53,041 bases of DNA, from NCBI GenBank assembly GCA_029061225.1, contig JAIDSM010000135.1, positions 1 through 53,041 on the forward strand. The letters are read 5' to 3'. The notes beneath the pieces are model-generated. The model was not told the DNA's origin, made no database searches, and saw only the letters and a list, made by a program, of their open reading frames with translations. Source of the DNA: Muribaculaceae bacterium. GTDB taxonomy: Bacteria; Bacteroidota; Bacteroidia; Bacteroidales; Muribaculaceae. The position numbers and the translations under genes were made by a program. Of the stretch, positions 34,119 through 41,384 are shown in pieces. Each line of letters begins with the position of its first letter. Within the stretch, counting starts at the first letter, position 1.

Positions 34119-36092
34119 TTAGCGTAAAGGTTTCGCACGGCAGCTGTCCCATATGAGATAGCAGATGAGCGCGGCGTAAGCCACACATCCGAGTATCTGC
34201 GTTGTCTCCATGCCGAGGGGATTCTGATACTCAAAGCCGCAGAATCGTGTGATTGCCGCAAACACTCCGAAGAGAGCACCGCCGGCTATCAGGCCGGACG
34301 AGAGCAGAGTGCCGCGGTCGCGACGGGCATTGTTGATTTTTTCGTCTTTCGATGAGTTGCTTACGTAGTAGGCGATGGCACCGCCTACGAGCATCGGTGT
34401 ATTGAGCGAGAGAGGAATGAACATACCGAGGCAGAAGGCGAGTGCCGGAACACCCAGCCAGTTGAGGATGCAAGCGAGTATCGCGCCTACCATATACAGT
34501 ATCCAGGGAGTGTCACCTCCCATCATGAGTGGCTCTATCACTTTTGCCATCGCATTCGCCTGAGGTGCTACGAGGGCATTGTCGCCTGTAAATCCGTACA
34601 CCTGGTTGAGCACCATGATCACGCCGCCTACAGTGGCTGCGGAGACAAGTGTACCGAGAAATTTCCAGCTCTCCTGCTTCTTCGGAGTGGAGCCGAGCCA
34701 GTAACCGATCTTGAGGTCAGTCACAAATCCCCCTGCCATTGATAAGGCTGTACACACCACGCCGCCGATCACCATGGCAGCCACGATACCGCTTGTTCCG
34801 TTAAGTCCTATACCGACGAATATTGCTGAGGCGATGATGAGTGTCATAAGCGTCATTCCGGACACTGGGTTGCTTCCCACGATAGCAATCGCGTTTGCTG
34901 CTACGGTAGTGAAGAGGAAGGCTATTATGACTACTACTGCGAATGCTACCAGAGCCTGCCAGAATGTATGGATAACTCCAAACCAGAAAAACAATAGCAC
35001 GGCCACTAGAGCGATAGCGATGAAAAATACAATGTGCTTCATGGAAATATCTGTCTGCCAGCGTACTTCCTTCACAGCTGAGGATTTTCCTTTGAGTTCC
35101 CTGCTTGCCAGTCCGACTGCCTGGGTTATGATGCCCCACGACTTGATGATGCCGATGACGCCTGCCATCGCTATGCCGCCGATGCCTATCATTCGTGCGT
35201 AACCGCTGAAGATATCGGCCGGATCCATTGCCTGGAATTCAGGGCTGCCGTATGTGCCCAGCAGTGGGATGATGATCCACCATACGAATATCGAACCTGC
35301 GAAAATGACAAATGCGTACTTAAGGCCAACGATATAACCAAGGCCCAACAGTGCTGCTCCGGTATTGCAGCTCAAGACGAGTTTCGTCTTCTCCATGAGG
35401 GTGTGTCCTGCAGATGACGCGACGGAAGTGACGGTTTCGGCCCACCATCCGAATGTGGCGACTATATAGTCGTAGATGCCGCCGATAAGTGATGCGATGA
35501 TGAGGGTCTTGGCCTGTCCTCCTTCCTCGCTGTCGGCCTGCTGGCTGGAGATGAGCACCTGGGTGGTGGCTGTAGCCTCAGGGAAGGGATACTTGCCGTG
35601 CATGTCCTTCACGAAGTATTTCCGGAAGGGGATGAAGAAGAGTATGCCTAAGATGCCGCCGAGCAGGGAGCTGAGGAATATCTGATAAAATTGTACTGTG
35701 ATCTCCGGATATTTGGCCTGGAGTATGAAGAGAGCTGGCAGCGTGAAGATAGCGCCTGCTACGATCACTCCGGAGCAGGCTCCGATCGACTGTATGATTA
35801 CGTTCTGTCCGAGGGCGTTCTTTTTGCCGAGGGCGTTTGAGAGGCCTACCGCTATGATGGCGATAGGGATAGCTGCCTCAAACACCTGGCCTACCTTTAG
35901 TCCCAGGTAGGCTGCCGCTGCTGAGAAAATCACAGCCATGATAAGTCCCATTCCCACTGAATAGGGGGTAGCCTCCTGCTGGTCGTGGGCAGGATGCATC
36001 ACAGGGGTAAACTGCTCGTCGGCCGCCAGTTCTCTGAAGGCGTTCTCCGGCAGTCCCGTCCCTGTCGTAAGGTTCTCTTCTTGTTCTTTCAT
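34119..36092 (-). CDS. OPT family oligopeptide transporter
   Basis: A 657-residue membrane transporter with about 14-16 hydrophobic segments and a hydrophilic N-terminus of about 45 residues. Family marks include AAAYLGLKVGQVFEAAIPIAI, FPEATATTQVL and the late GTPxx-like GVPALAFCLGMFIPLSLNTP. OPT members import small peptides or metal-chelate conjugates by proton symport; the substrate of this bacterial branch is not known. It is monocistronic, with its own terminator. The upstream gap holds the longest 7-bp array of the window. Confidence 0.92.
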   Translation of the reverse strand: MKEQEENLTTGTGLPENAFRELAADEQFTPVMHPAHDQQEATPYSVGMGLIMAVIFSAAAAYLGLKVGQVFEAAIPIAIIAVGLSNALGKKNALGQNVIIQSIGACSGVIVAGAIFTLPALFILQAKYPEITVQFYQIFLSSLLGGILGILFFIPFRKYFVKDMHGKYPFPEATATTQVLISSQQADSEEGGQAKTLIIASLIGGIYDYIVATFGWWAETVTSVASSAGHTLMEKTKLVLSCNTGAALLGLGYIVGLKYAFVIFAGSIFVWWIIIPLLGTYGSPEFQAMDPADIFSGYARMIGIGGIAMAGVIGIIKSWGIITQAVGLASRELKGKSSAVKEVRWQTDISMKHIVFFIAIALVAVLLFFWFGVIHTFWQALVAFAVVVIIAFLFTTVAANAIAIVGSNPVSGMTLMTLIIASAIFVGIGLNGTSGIVAAMVIGGVVCTALSMAGGFVTDLKIGYWLGSTPKKQESWKFLGTLVSAATVGGVIMVLNQVYGFTGDNALVAPQANAMAKVIEPLMMGGDTPWILYMVGAILACILNWLGVPALAFCLGMFIPLSLNTPMLVGGAIAYYVSNSSKDEKINNARRDRGTLLSSGLIAGGALFGVFAAITRFCGFEYQNPLGMETTQILGCVAYAALICYLIWDSCRAKPLR

Positions 36093-36193
36093 AATCTATT
36101 GAGTTGTCAGGTTGTAAGAATTATTCAAGATAAATCATGATGCATCATCAGATATCATGATCAATCATTATTCAATGATCTTAATTAATAATC

Positions 36194-36270
36194 ATTGATC
36201 ATTAATCATTGATCATTAATCATTAATCATTGATAATTGATCATTAATCATTGATCATTAATCATTAAAT
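36194..36270. repeat. Longest 7-bp tandem repeat array (ATTAATC/ATTGATC, 11 units)
   Basis: Eleven consecutive units, alternating ATTGATC and ATTAATC with one ATTGATA and an end unit ATTAAAT, fill most of the gap between the OPT gene and the DAHP synthase gene. The array ends 2 bp before the DAHP synthase stop codon. TGATCA and TTAA make the array partly self-complementary. Further degenerate units extend left to about 36120. Confidence 0.88.
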
Positions 36271-36271
36271 C

Positions 36272-37330
36272 TCAGAGCTGTCTCTTGACGCTCTCTTCAT
36301 GAATGGCGCTCATGATCCTCCCTACGAATTCCTTCGGAAGACCGAGTTTCTCCCCCATTTCGGTTCTCTCCTTCATGATCTTGTCATGGCGTCCGAGCTG
36401 CACCACCATCATGTTGTGCTCTTTCTTATATTCTCCAATTTTCTTCGATACGGCCATTCTCTTGGCCAGGAGGTCGATCAGCTCTGCGTCTATCTGGTCT
36501 ATTTCACTTCGCAGCGCATCAAGTTCAGGGGTGCCGGTCGGTTTTTCCCTCACTTTCAACTCCTTCACGAGACTTACCAGTTCGGAGGGGAGCAGTTGCT
36601 GTTTCGCATCGCTGAGGGCGCACCGAGGGTTGCAGTGGCTTTCTATCATGAGGCCGTCAAATCCCATGTCGAGGGCATGGCGGCTCAGGGGGGCCACAAG
36701 GTCGTGCTCTCCGCTTATATGGCTTGGATCGCAGAATACAGGTATCTGGGGAAACCTCCTTGCGAATTCAAAGGGGAGTCCCCACATGGGCTGATTGCGG
36801 TATATGTGCTTGCCGTAGCTGCTGAATCCTCTGTGTATCACACCGATTCGCCTTATACCTGCGTTGTATATACGCTTGACTGCTCCTATCCAGAGGTCGA
36901 GGTCGGGATTCACGGGATTCTTTATCAGTACCGGTATGTCGCGTCCCATTTCCTGAAGAGTGTCAGCTATTTCCTGCATTGCGAAAGGATTCGCAGTCGT
37001 TCGCGCGCCAATCCAGATAATGTCCACTCCGGCCGACAACGCGCTTATTACATGGCTCTTGTTGGCGACTTCGGTGCCAACCTTCATTCCGGTCTCTTCT
37101 TTCACCTTAATAAGCCATGGCAGTCCGGCAAGCCCGACGCCCTCGAAGCTTCCGGGCATAGTGCGGGGCTTCCAGATTCCGGCACGGAATATCTTGACTC
37201 CGCCGCCGGCCAGTTCCCTCGCGGTGTCGAGCACCTGCTGTTCGCTTTCCGCAGAGCATGGGCCTCCTATAATTATCGGCTCCTTTACAATATATTCCTC
37301 ATCGAATAGAGGTTTTATATCTTCCATCAT
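36272..37330 (-). CDS. DAHP synthase fused to chorismate mutase
   Basis: A 352-residue bifunctional enzyme. Residues about 15-255 are a type I-beta 3-deoxy-7-phosphoheptulonate synthase (GGPCSAES, KPRTMPGSFEG, CDPSHISGEHD), the first shikimate-pathway step. Residues about 268-352 are an AroQ-type chorismate mutase (LDALRSEIDQIDAELIDLLAKRM, with the usual Arg, Lys and Gln/Glu active-site residues). The mutase domain probably also makes the synthase sensitive to prephenate. It lies 39 bp after prephenate dehydratase, so the two form an aromatic amino acid unit; the aminotransferase and prephenate dehydrogenase that often accompany them in Bacteroidetes are absent here. Confidence 0.93.
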   Translation of the reverse strand: MMEDIKPLFDEEYIVKEPIIIGGPCSAESEQQVLDTARELAGGGVKIFRAGIWKPRTMPGSFEGVGLAGLPWLIKVKEETGMKVGTEVANKSHVISALSAGVDIIWIGARTTANPFAMQEIADTLQEMGRDIPVLIKNPVNPDLDLWIGAVKRIYNAGIRRIGVIHRGFSSYGKHIYRNQPMWGLPFEFARRFPQIPVFCDPSHISGEHDLVAPLSRHALDMGFDGLMIESHCNPRCALSDAKQQLLPSELVSLVKELKVREKPTGTPELDALRSEIDQIDAELIDLLAKRMAVSKKIGEYKKEHNMMVVQLGRHDKIMKERTEMGEKLGLPKEFVGRIMSAIHEESVKRQL

Positions 37331-37369
37331 ATATATAGTAGATTCTGATTGTTTGTTGTTTGGTTGATT

Positions 37370-38212
37370 CTATATTTTATATTGCCTGTATGTGCCGAGG
37401 ATCTTGAAGTCGCTCGTGAGGGGTCTTACTGCTGTAAGTGCCTGCTCGCACCTTTCTCTGTCGTCAAACGTTAGATCGGCGTAAAACCTGTATTCCCATT
37501 CATGTCCCACCACAGGCATAGACTGAAGCATCGTAAGGTTGATGTCGTAGAATGTAAGGATGGTCAGCACTTTCGACAGGGCTCCTTTCTCGTGGGGCAC
37601 TGTGAATGCCACCGATATCTTATCCGCGTCTTCAGGGGTAGGGGAATCCTCCGGTCCTATTATAAGGAAGCGGGTGAAATTGCGGTTGTCATCTTCTATC
37701 CCTTCAGCCAGCACTTCGAGACCATACAGGCGTGCGGCATATGCAGGCGAGATAGCTGCGGTCCCGGCCATCTGCTCCTCCGCTACCTTCCTTGCGCATC
37801 CTGCCGTATCGAAATCTTCCCTCTTCTTGATATGGGGGTGGAGTGAAAGAAACTGTCGGCATTGGAGTAGAGCCATATAATGGGAGCGGACTTCCTTTAT
37901 ATCCTCTATCGGTGTGCCCGGGAGGGCGCAGAGTGAATGTGAGACTCTGATCCGGCATTCGCCGATTACTTTACGCCCGCTCTTCCGTATGTATTCGAAA
38001 TTCTGTAGGAGGGCCCCTGCTATGGTGTTTTCTATAGCTACAGCCGCCATCATCTCCCTGTCGGCGTCAAGAGCCGTGAACATTTCTTCGAAAGAACCGA
38101 ATCCTATTGTCTCGATATCCTCTTCCGAAAACCATTCGTGGGCGGCGATGTCGTGGAAACACCCGGGTATTCCCTGTATGCCTACCTTTTTCGTTTTATG
38201 CATATTTCTCAT
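37370..38212 (-). CDS. pheA: Prephenate dehydratase
   Basis: It makes phenylpyruvate for phenylalanine synthesis. The 280-residue protein has a periplasmic-binding-like catalytic domain (about 8-188; GIQGIPGCFHDIAA, NTIAGALLQN, and DNRNFTRF with the catalytic Thr) and a C-terminal ACT domain (about 198-275; VPHEKGALSKVLTIL) for phenylalanine feedback. No chorismate mutase is attached; that activity is on the neighbour. A -7 element ends only 8 bp before the first ATG, so the second Met (38203, MHKTKK) may be the true start. The chosen coordinate is the longer form. Confidence 0.92.
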   Translation of the reverse strand: MRNMHKTKKVGIQGIPGCFHDIAAHEWFSEEDIETIGFGSFEEMFTALDADREMMAAVAIENTIAGALLQNFEYIRKSGRKVIGECRIRVSHSLCALPGTPIEDIKEVRSHYMALLQCRQFLSLHPHIKKREDFDTAGCARKVAEEQMAGTAAISPAYAARLYGLEVLAEGIEDDNRNFTRFLIIGPEDSPTPEDADKISVAFTVPHEKGALSKVLTILTFYDINLTMLQSMPVVGHEWEYRFYADLTFDDRERCEQALTAVRPLTSDFKILGTYRQYKI

Positions 38213-38220
38213 TTAAAAGG

Positions 38221-38228
38221 CAAAATTA
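38221..38228 (-). promoter_or_regulatory. -7 promoter element for pheA
   Basis: TAATTTTG on the minus strand fits the consensus. The predicted start at about 38217 leaves only about 5 nt before the first ATG. No clear TTTG is found 19-20 bp upstream. Confidence 0.5.
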
Positions 38229-38334
38229 GCAAAAAAAATCGAAAAATCTCCTCTCATCTTTATATAAATTGAAAAAATAACCCTCCGAGAGATGAAAAAT
38301 ATGTAAATCCTCCCGAAGTTTGAAAAAAAATGAT

Positions 38335-38342
38335 TAAATTTG
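38335..38342 (+). promoter_or_regulatory. -7 promoter element for glyS
   Basis: TAAATTTG on the plus strand gives a leader of about 46 nt before the glyS ATG. The only nearby TTTG is 12 bp upstream, not 19-20. The 179-bp pheA-glyS gap therefore carries divergent promoters. Confidence 0.55.
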
Positions 38343-38391
38343 CATCTTAAACGTACAATAGAAACAACCGCATAAAATACTGCATAGAAAT

Positions 38392-39936
38392 ATGGCAAAA
38401 CAGGAAGATGTCTTCAAGACGATAGTGGCACATGCCAAGGAATACGGTTTTGTATTCCAGTCATCGGAAATCTACGACGGCCTCAGCGCCGTATACGACT
38501 ACGGCCAGAACGGCGTGGAACTCAAAAACAATATCAAGCGCTACTGGTGGGAGTCCATGACAATGCTCCACGACAACATAGTAGGCATCGACTCCGCGAT
38601 CTTCATGCACCCGACCATCTGGAAGGCTTCAGGACACGTCGATGCTTTCAACGATCCCCTTATCGATAACCGCGACTCGAAGAAACGTTATCGTGCCGAT
38701 GTCCTCATCGAGGATGAGATCGCCAAGATCGACGATAAGATTAACAAAGAGGTGGCTAAAGCCGCAAAACGTTTTGGCGATGCTTTCGACGAAGCTCAGT
38801 TCCGAGCTACCAACGCACGAGTGCTTGAGCATCAGAAAAAACGCGACGAGCTTCACCAGCGTTTCTCCGACGCCATGAACGCCAACGACCTCGCAGAACT
38901 CAAGCAGATCATACTCGACTATGAGATCGTAGATCCGATCAGCGGCACTAAGAACTGGACCGACGTGCGTCAGTTCAACCTCATGTTCAAGACTGAGATG
39001 GGCTCTACTGCCGACGGCGCAATGGACGTATATCTTCGTCCGGAGACCGCTCAGGGTATATTTGTCAACTATCTCAACGTGCAGAAGACCGGCCGCATGC
39101 GTATCCCGTTCGGTATCGCTCAGATCGGAAAGGCATTCCGCAATGAGATTGTGGCGCGTCAGTTCATATTCCGTATGCGTGAGTTTGAGCAGATGGAGAT
39201 GCAGTTCTTCGTTCGTCCGGGAGAGGAGATGAAGTGGTTCGACTATTGGCGTGCGACACGTCTCAAATGGCATAAGGCTCTTGGCCTCGGCGACTCCAAG
39301 TACCGCTACCATGACCATGAGAAATTGGCTCACTACGCCAATGCGGCTACCGACATCGAGTTCCAGATGCCGTTCGGATTCAAGGAAGTGGAGGGTATCC
39401 ATTCCCGCACCAACTTCGACCTTAGCCAGCATGAGAAGTTCTCAGGGAAGAAGATTCAGTATTTTGATCCTGAACTCAACCAGAGCTATGTTCCTTACGT
39501 GATTGAGACTTCAATCGGTGTAGACCGTATGTTCCTCAGCGTGCTCTGCAGCTGCTATGAGGATCAGGACCTCGGCAACGGCGACCGTCGCGTAGTACTT
39601 CATTTCCCCGCCCCGATCGCTCCCGTGAAGTGTGCGGTGCTTCCCCTCGTGAAGAAAGATGGTCTTCCGGAGAAGGCACGTGAGATTCAGCATCGTCTAC
39701 GTTTCGACTTCACATGCCAGGTGGATGAGAAGGATTCCATCGGTAAACGTTACCGTCGTCAGGATGCGATCGGTACTCCGTTCTGCATCACCGTCGACCA
39801 CCAGACCCTCGAAGACAACACAGTCACCCTCCGTCATCGCGACTCCATGGAGCAGGAGCGTGTCAACATCGACGATCTTGAGAAGATCCTTGCAGAGAAG
39901 GTATCACTCAATTCACTTCTCCGCAAACTCCTCTGA
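38392..39936 (+). CDS. glyS: Glycine--tRNA ligase, single-chain type
   Basis: A 514-residue class II synthetase of the eukaryote/archaea-like single-chain homodimer type, not the alpha2-beta2 GlyQS form. Visible parts are the N-terminal core (YGFVFQSSEIYDGLSAVYDYG), motif 2 (FRNEIVARQFIFRMREFEQMEMQFF), motif 3 (ETSIGVDRMFL) and a C-terminal anticodon-binding domain (about 410-510; APIAPVKCAVLPL). Residues 100-170 hold the usual insertion. First gene of the plus-strand block. Confidence 0.95.
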   Translation: MAKQEDVFKTIVAHAKEYGFVFQSSEIYDGLSAVYDYGQNGVELKNNIKRYWWESMTMLHDNIVGIDSAIFMHPTIWKASGHVDAFNDPLIDNRDSKKRYRADVLIEDEIAKIDDKINKEVAKAAKRFGDAFDEAQFRATNARVLEHQKKRDELHQRFSDAMNANDLAELKQIILDYEIVDPISGTKNWTDVRQFNLMFKTEMGSTADGAMDVYLRPETAQGIFVNYLNVQKTGRMRIPFGIAQIGKAFRNEIVARQFIFRMREFEQMEMQFFVRPGEEMKWFDYWRATRLKWHKALGLGDSKYRYHDHEKLAHYANAATDIEFQMPFGFKEVEGIHSRTNFDLSQHEKFSGKKIQYFDPELNQSYVPYVIETSIGVDRMFLSVLCSCYEDQDLGNGDRRVVLHFPAPIAPVKCAVLPLVKKDGLPEKAREIQHRLRFDFTCQVDEKDSIGKRYRRQDAIGTPFCITVDHQTLEDNTVTLRHRDSMEQERVNIDDLEKILAEKVSLNSLLRKLL

Positions 39937-39949
39937 TTGCTTCGTCAAG

Positions 39950-39990
39950 GGTCCTTAAAGTCCTTAAGGACCTTAAAGACTTTAAGGACC
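39950..39990 (+). repeat. 9-bp period palindromic repeat after glyS
   Basis: Units GTCCTTAAA, GTCCTTAAG, GACCTTAAA, GACTTTAAG form a 20-bp inverted repeat (39950-39969 with 39971-39990, one G-T mismatch). It lies 13 bp after the glyS stop. There is no T run, so it may be a weak terminator or an RNA-stabilising hairpin. The 9-bp period differs from the 7-bp arrays elsewhere. Confidence 0.7.
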
Positions 39991-40012
39991 TTATTCAATA
40001 AAGAATCAAGTC

Positions 40013-40612
40013 ATGAAGAAAATTTTAAGCAAGATAGCGATGGCTGTCATAGCTCTCATCGCGCTTTCGACGCTTTCAAGCTGCAACTACAACTCCCTCG
40101 TGGAGAAGGAGCAGACTGTCGACCAGGCTTGGGCTCAGGTTGAGAACCAATACCAGCGTCGGGCCGACCTTATCCCTAATCTTGTAAATACGGTAAAGGG
40201 ATATTCGGAGCATGAGAGCGAGACATTCATAAAGGTGACGCAGGCCCGTGCCGGTCTTTCCGAAGCCTATCAGGCGGCAGAATCGGTCGAGAATCCTCAG
40301 CAGAACATCCAGCAGTATCAGGAAGCTCAGAGCAAACTCAAGGGTGCCCTTGATATTTATGTGAATGCTGTGAAGGAAGCGTATCCCGACCTTAAGGCCA
40401 ACCAGAATTTCATAGATCTCCAGACTCAGCTTGAGGGTACCGAAAACCGCATCGCCACCGAGCGTGAACGCTATACACAGGCTGTGAAGGAATACAACAC
40501 CTCGATCAAGAAGTTCCCCACTACTATCTACGCCGGATGGTTCGGATTCAAGGAGAAGGAGCAGTTCAAGGCCGAGGCTGGCGCCAACAAGGCTCCAAAG
40601 GTGGAATTCTAA
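40013..40612 (+). CDS. LemA family lipoprotein
   Basis: A 199-residue protein with a lipoprotein signal ending in LSSC (lipidated Cys24), then the LemA core: long helices with VEKEQTVDQAWAQVENQYQRRADLIPNLVNTVKGY, the family signature, and a late AGWFGFKEKEQF. LemA proteins are membrane-anchored helical bundles of poorly known function, often paired with TPM-domain proteins; none is present here. It stands alone between glyS and the FKBP gene. Confidence 0.9.
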   Translation: MKKILSKIAMAVIALIALSTLSSCNYNSLVEKEQTVDQAWAQVENQYQRRADLIPNLVNTVKGYSEHESETFIKVTQARAGLSEAYQAAESVENPQQNIQQYQEAQSKLKGALDIYVNAVKEAYPDLKANQNFIDLQTQLEGTENRIATERERYTQAVKEYNTSIKKFPTTIYAGWFGFKEKEQFKAEAGANKAPKVEF

Positions 40613-40622
40613 ATAATTCAAC

Positions 40623-40766
40623 TTTCGCAGGCGATAGTTGAGGGTTTTAAGGTTATCGGGTTAAAGGTTATGTGGATAATATAAAATTGTTATTCTGAAC
40701 TATTCTAATCAGAGTCAAATCTTACCCTATAGCCATTTAACCAACCCTTAAGTTGAGCTTGCGAAA
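40623..40766. other. Gap with imperfect terminal inverted repeats
   Basis: The 200-bp gap between lemA and the FKBP gene contains TTTCGCAGGC at 40623-40632 and its near complement GCTTGCGAAA at 40757-40766, with further loosely complementary GGGTT/AACCC stretches inside. The 144-bp unit could be a degraded miniature element or a large structured 3' UTR. No promoter of the usual form is visible. Confidence 0.35.
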
Positions 40767-40812
40767 CATAAATATCAACGATTAACTCAAAACGTAGAAC
40801 CTAAATACGTAA

Positions 40813-41373
40813 ATGAATATTCAGAGATTTATAATACCCACTGCTCTATCCCTGATGGTGGCTGCCGGTCTCACTTCCTGCCTCAATGACGACAACGACA
40901 AAAATTCGTTTGATCTTGACGCGTGGAAGTTTCAGAATGAGACTTACTTTACAAGGATGCAGGATACCATTGGGGCTGACGGAAATAATGTCTACGAAAA
41001 GATTGAGCCGGTGTGGGCTCCGGGTGTTTCCATTCTTGCTCAGTGGCACAATGACCGAAGCCAGACTGCATCGAATCTTGTCCCGATGGATAATTCCACT
41101 GTGGAAGTTAAATACGAAGGCAGATATATAAATGGCACTGTGTTTCAAAATAGCTACTCTTTGGCCGACAGCGTATATTCCTGCAAGCCCAGCAGCCTGA
41201 TTGTTGGTTTCTGGACGGTGCTTACGACTATGCATGTAGGTGACTCAGTGACATGTGTGATCCCGACCAATGCGGGATATGGCACCATAAGTTCAAGTAT
41301 TATTCCGTATTCTACACTGATATTTGATATAAAGCTTAAGTCCATTAAGGCCTACGAAACTTCCGGTAAATAA
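40813..41373 (+). CDS. FKBP-type peptidyl-prolyl isomerase lipoprotein
   Basis: A 186-residue lipoprotein (lipobox LTSC, Cys23) with a spacer and one FKBP domain (about 95-182: VEVKYEGRYINGTVFQNS, VGFWTVLTTMHVGDSVTCVIP, AGYG, LIFDIKLKSI). It catalyses proline cis-trans isomerisation in the periplasm or at the outer membrane. Several aromatic pocket residues of strong FKBPs are replaced, so activity may be low. It ends 11 bp before the S9 peptidase gene and is probably co-transcribed with it. Confidence 0.9.
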   Translation: MNIQRFIIPTALSLMVAAGLTSCLNDDNDKNSFDLDAWKFQNETYFTRMQDTIGADGNNVYEKIEPVWAPGVSILAQWHNDRSQTASNLVPMDNSTVEVKYEGRYINGTVFQNSYSLADSVYSCKPSSLIVGFWTVLTTMHVGDSVTCVIPTNAGYGTISSSIIPYSTLIFDIKLKSIKAYETSGK

Positions 41374-41384
41374 AGATTAGACCT

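Noticed and set aside
36194-36270. CRISPR array
   Set aside because: Units are 7 bp with no spacers; no cas genes are present.
36299-37309. 336-codon plus-strand open frame opposite the DAHP synthase fusion
   Set aside because: Antisense shadow; the minus-strand protein has full catalytic motifs over the same bases.
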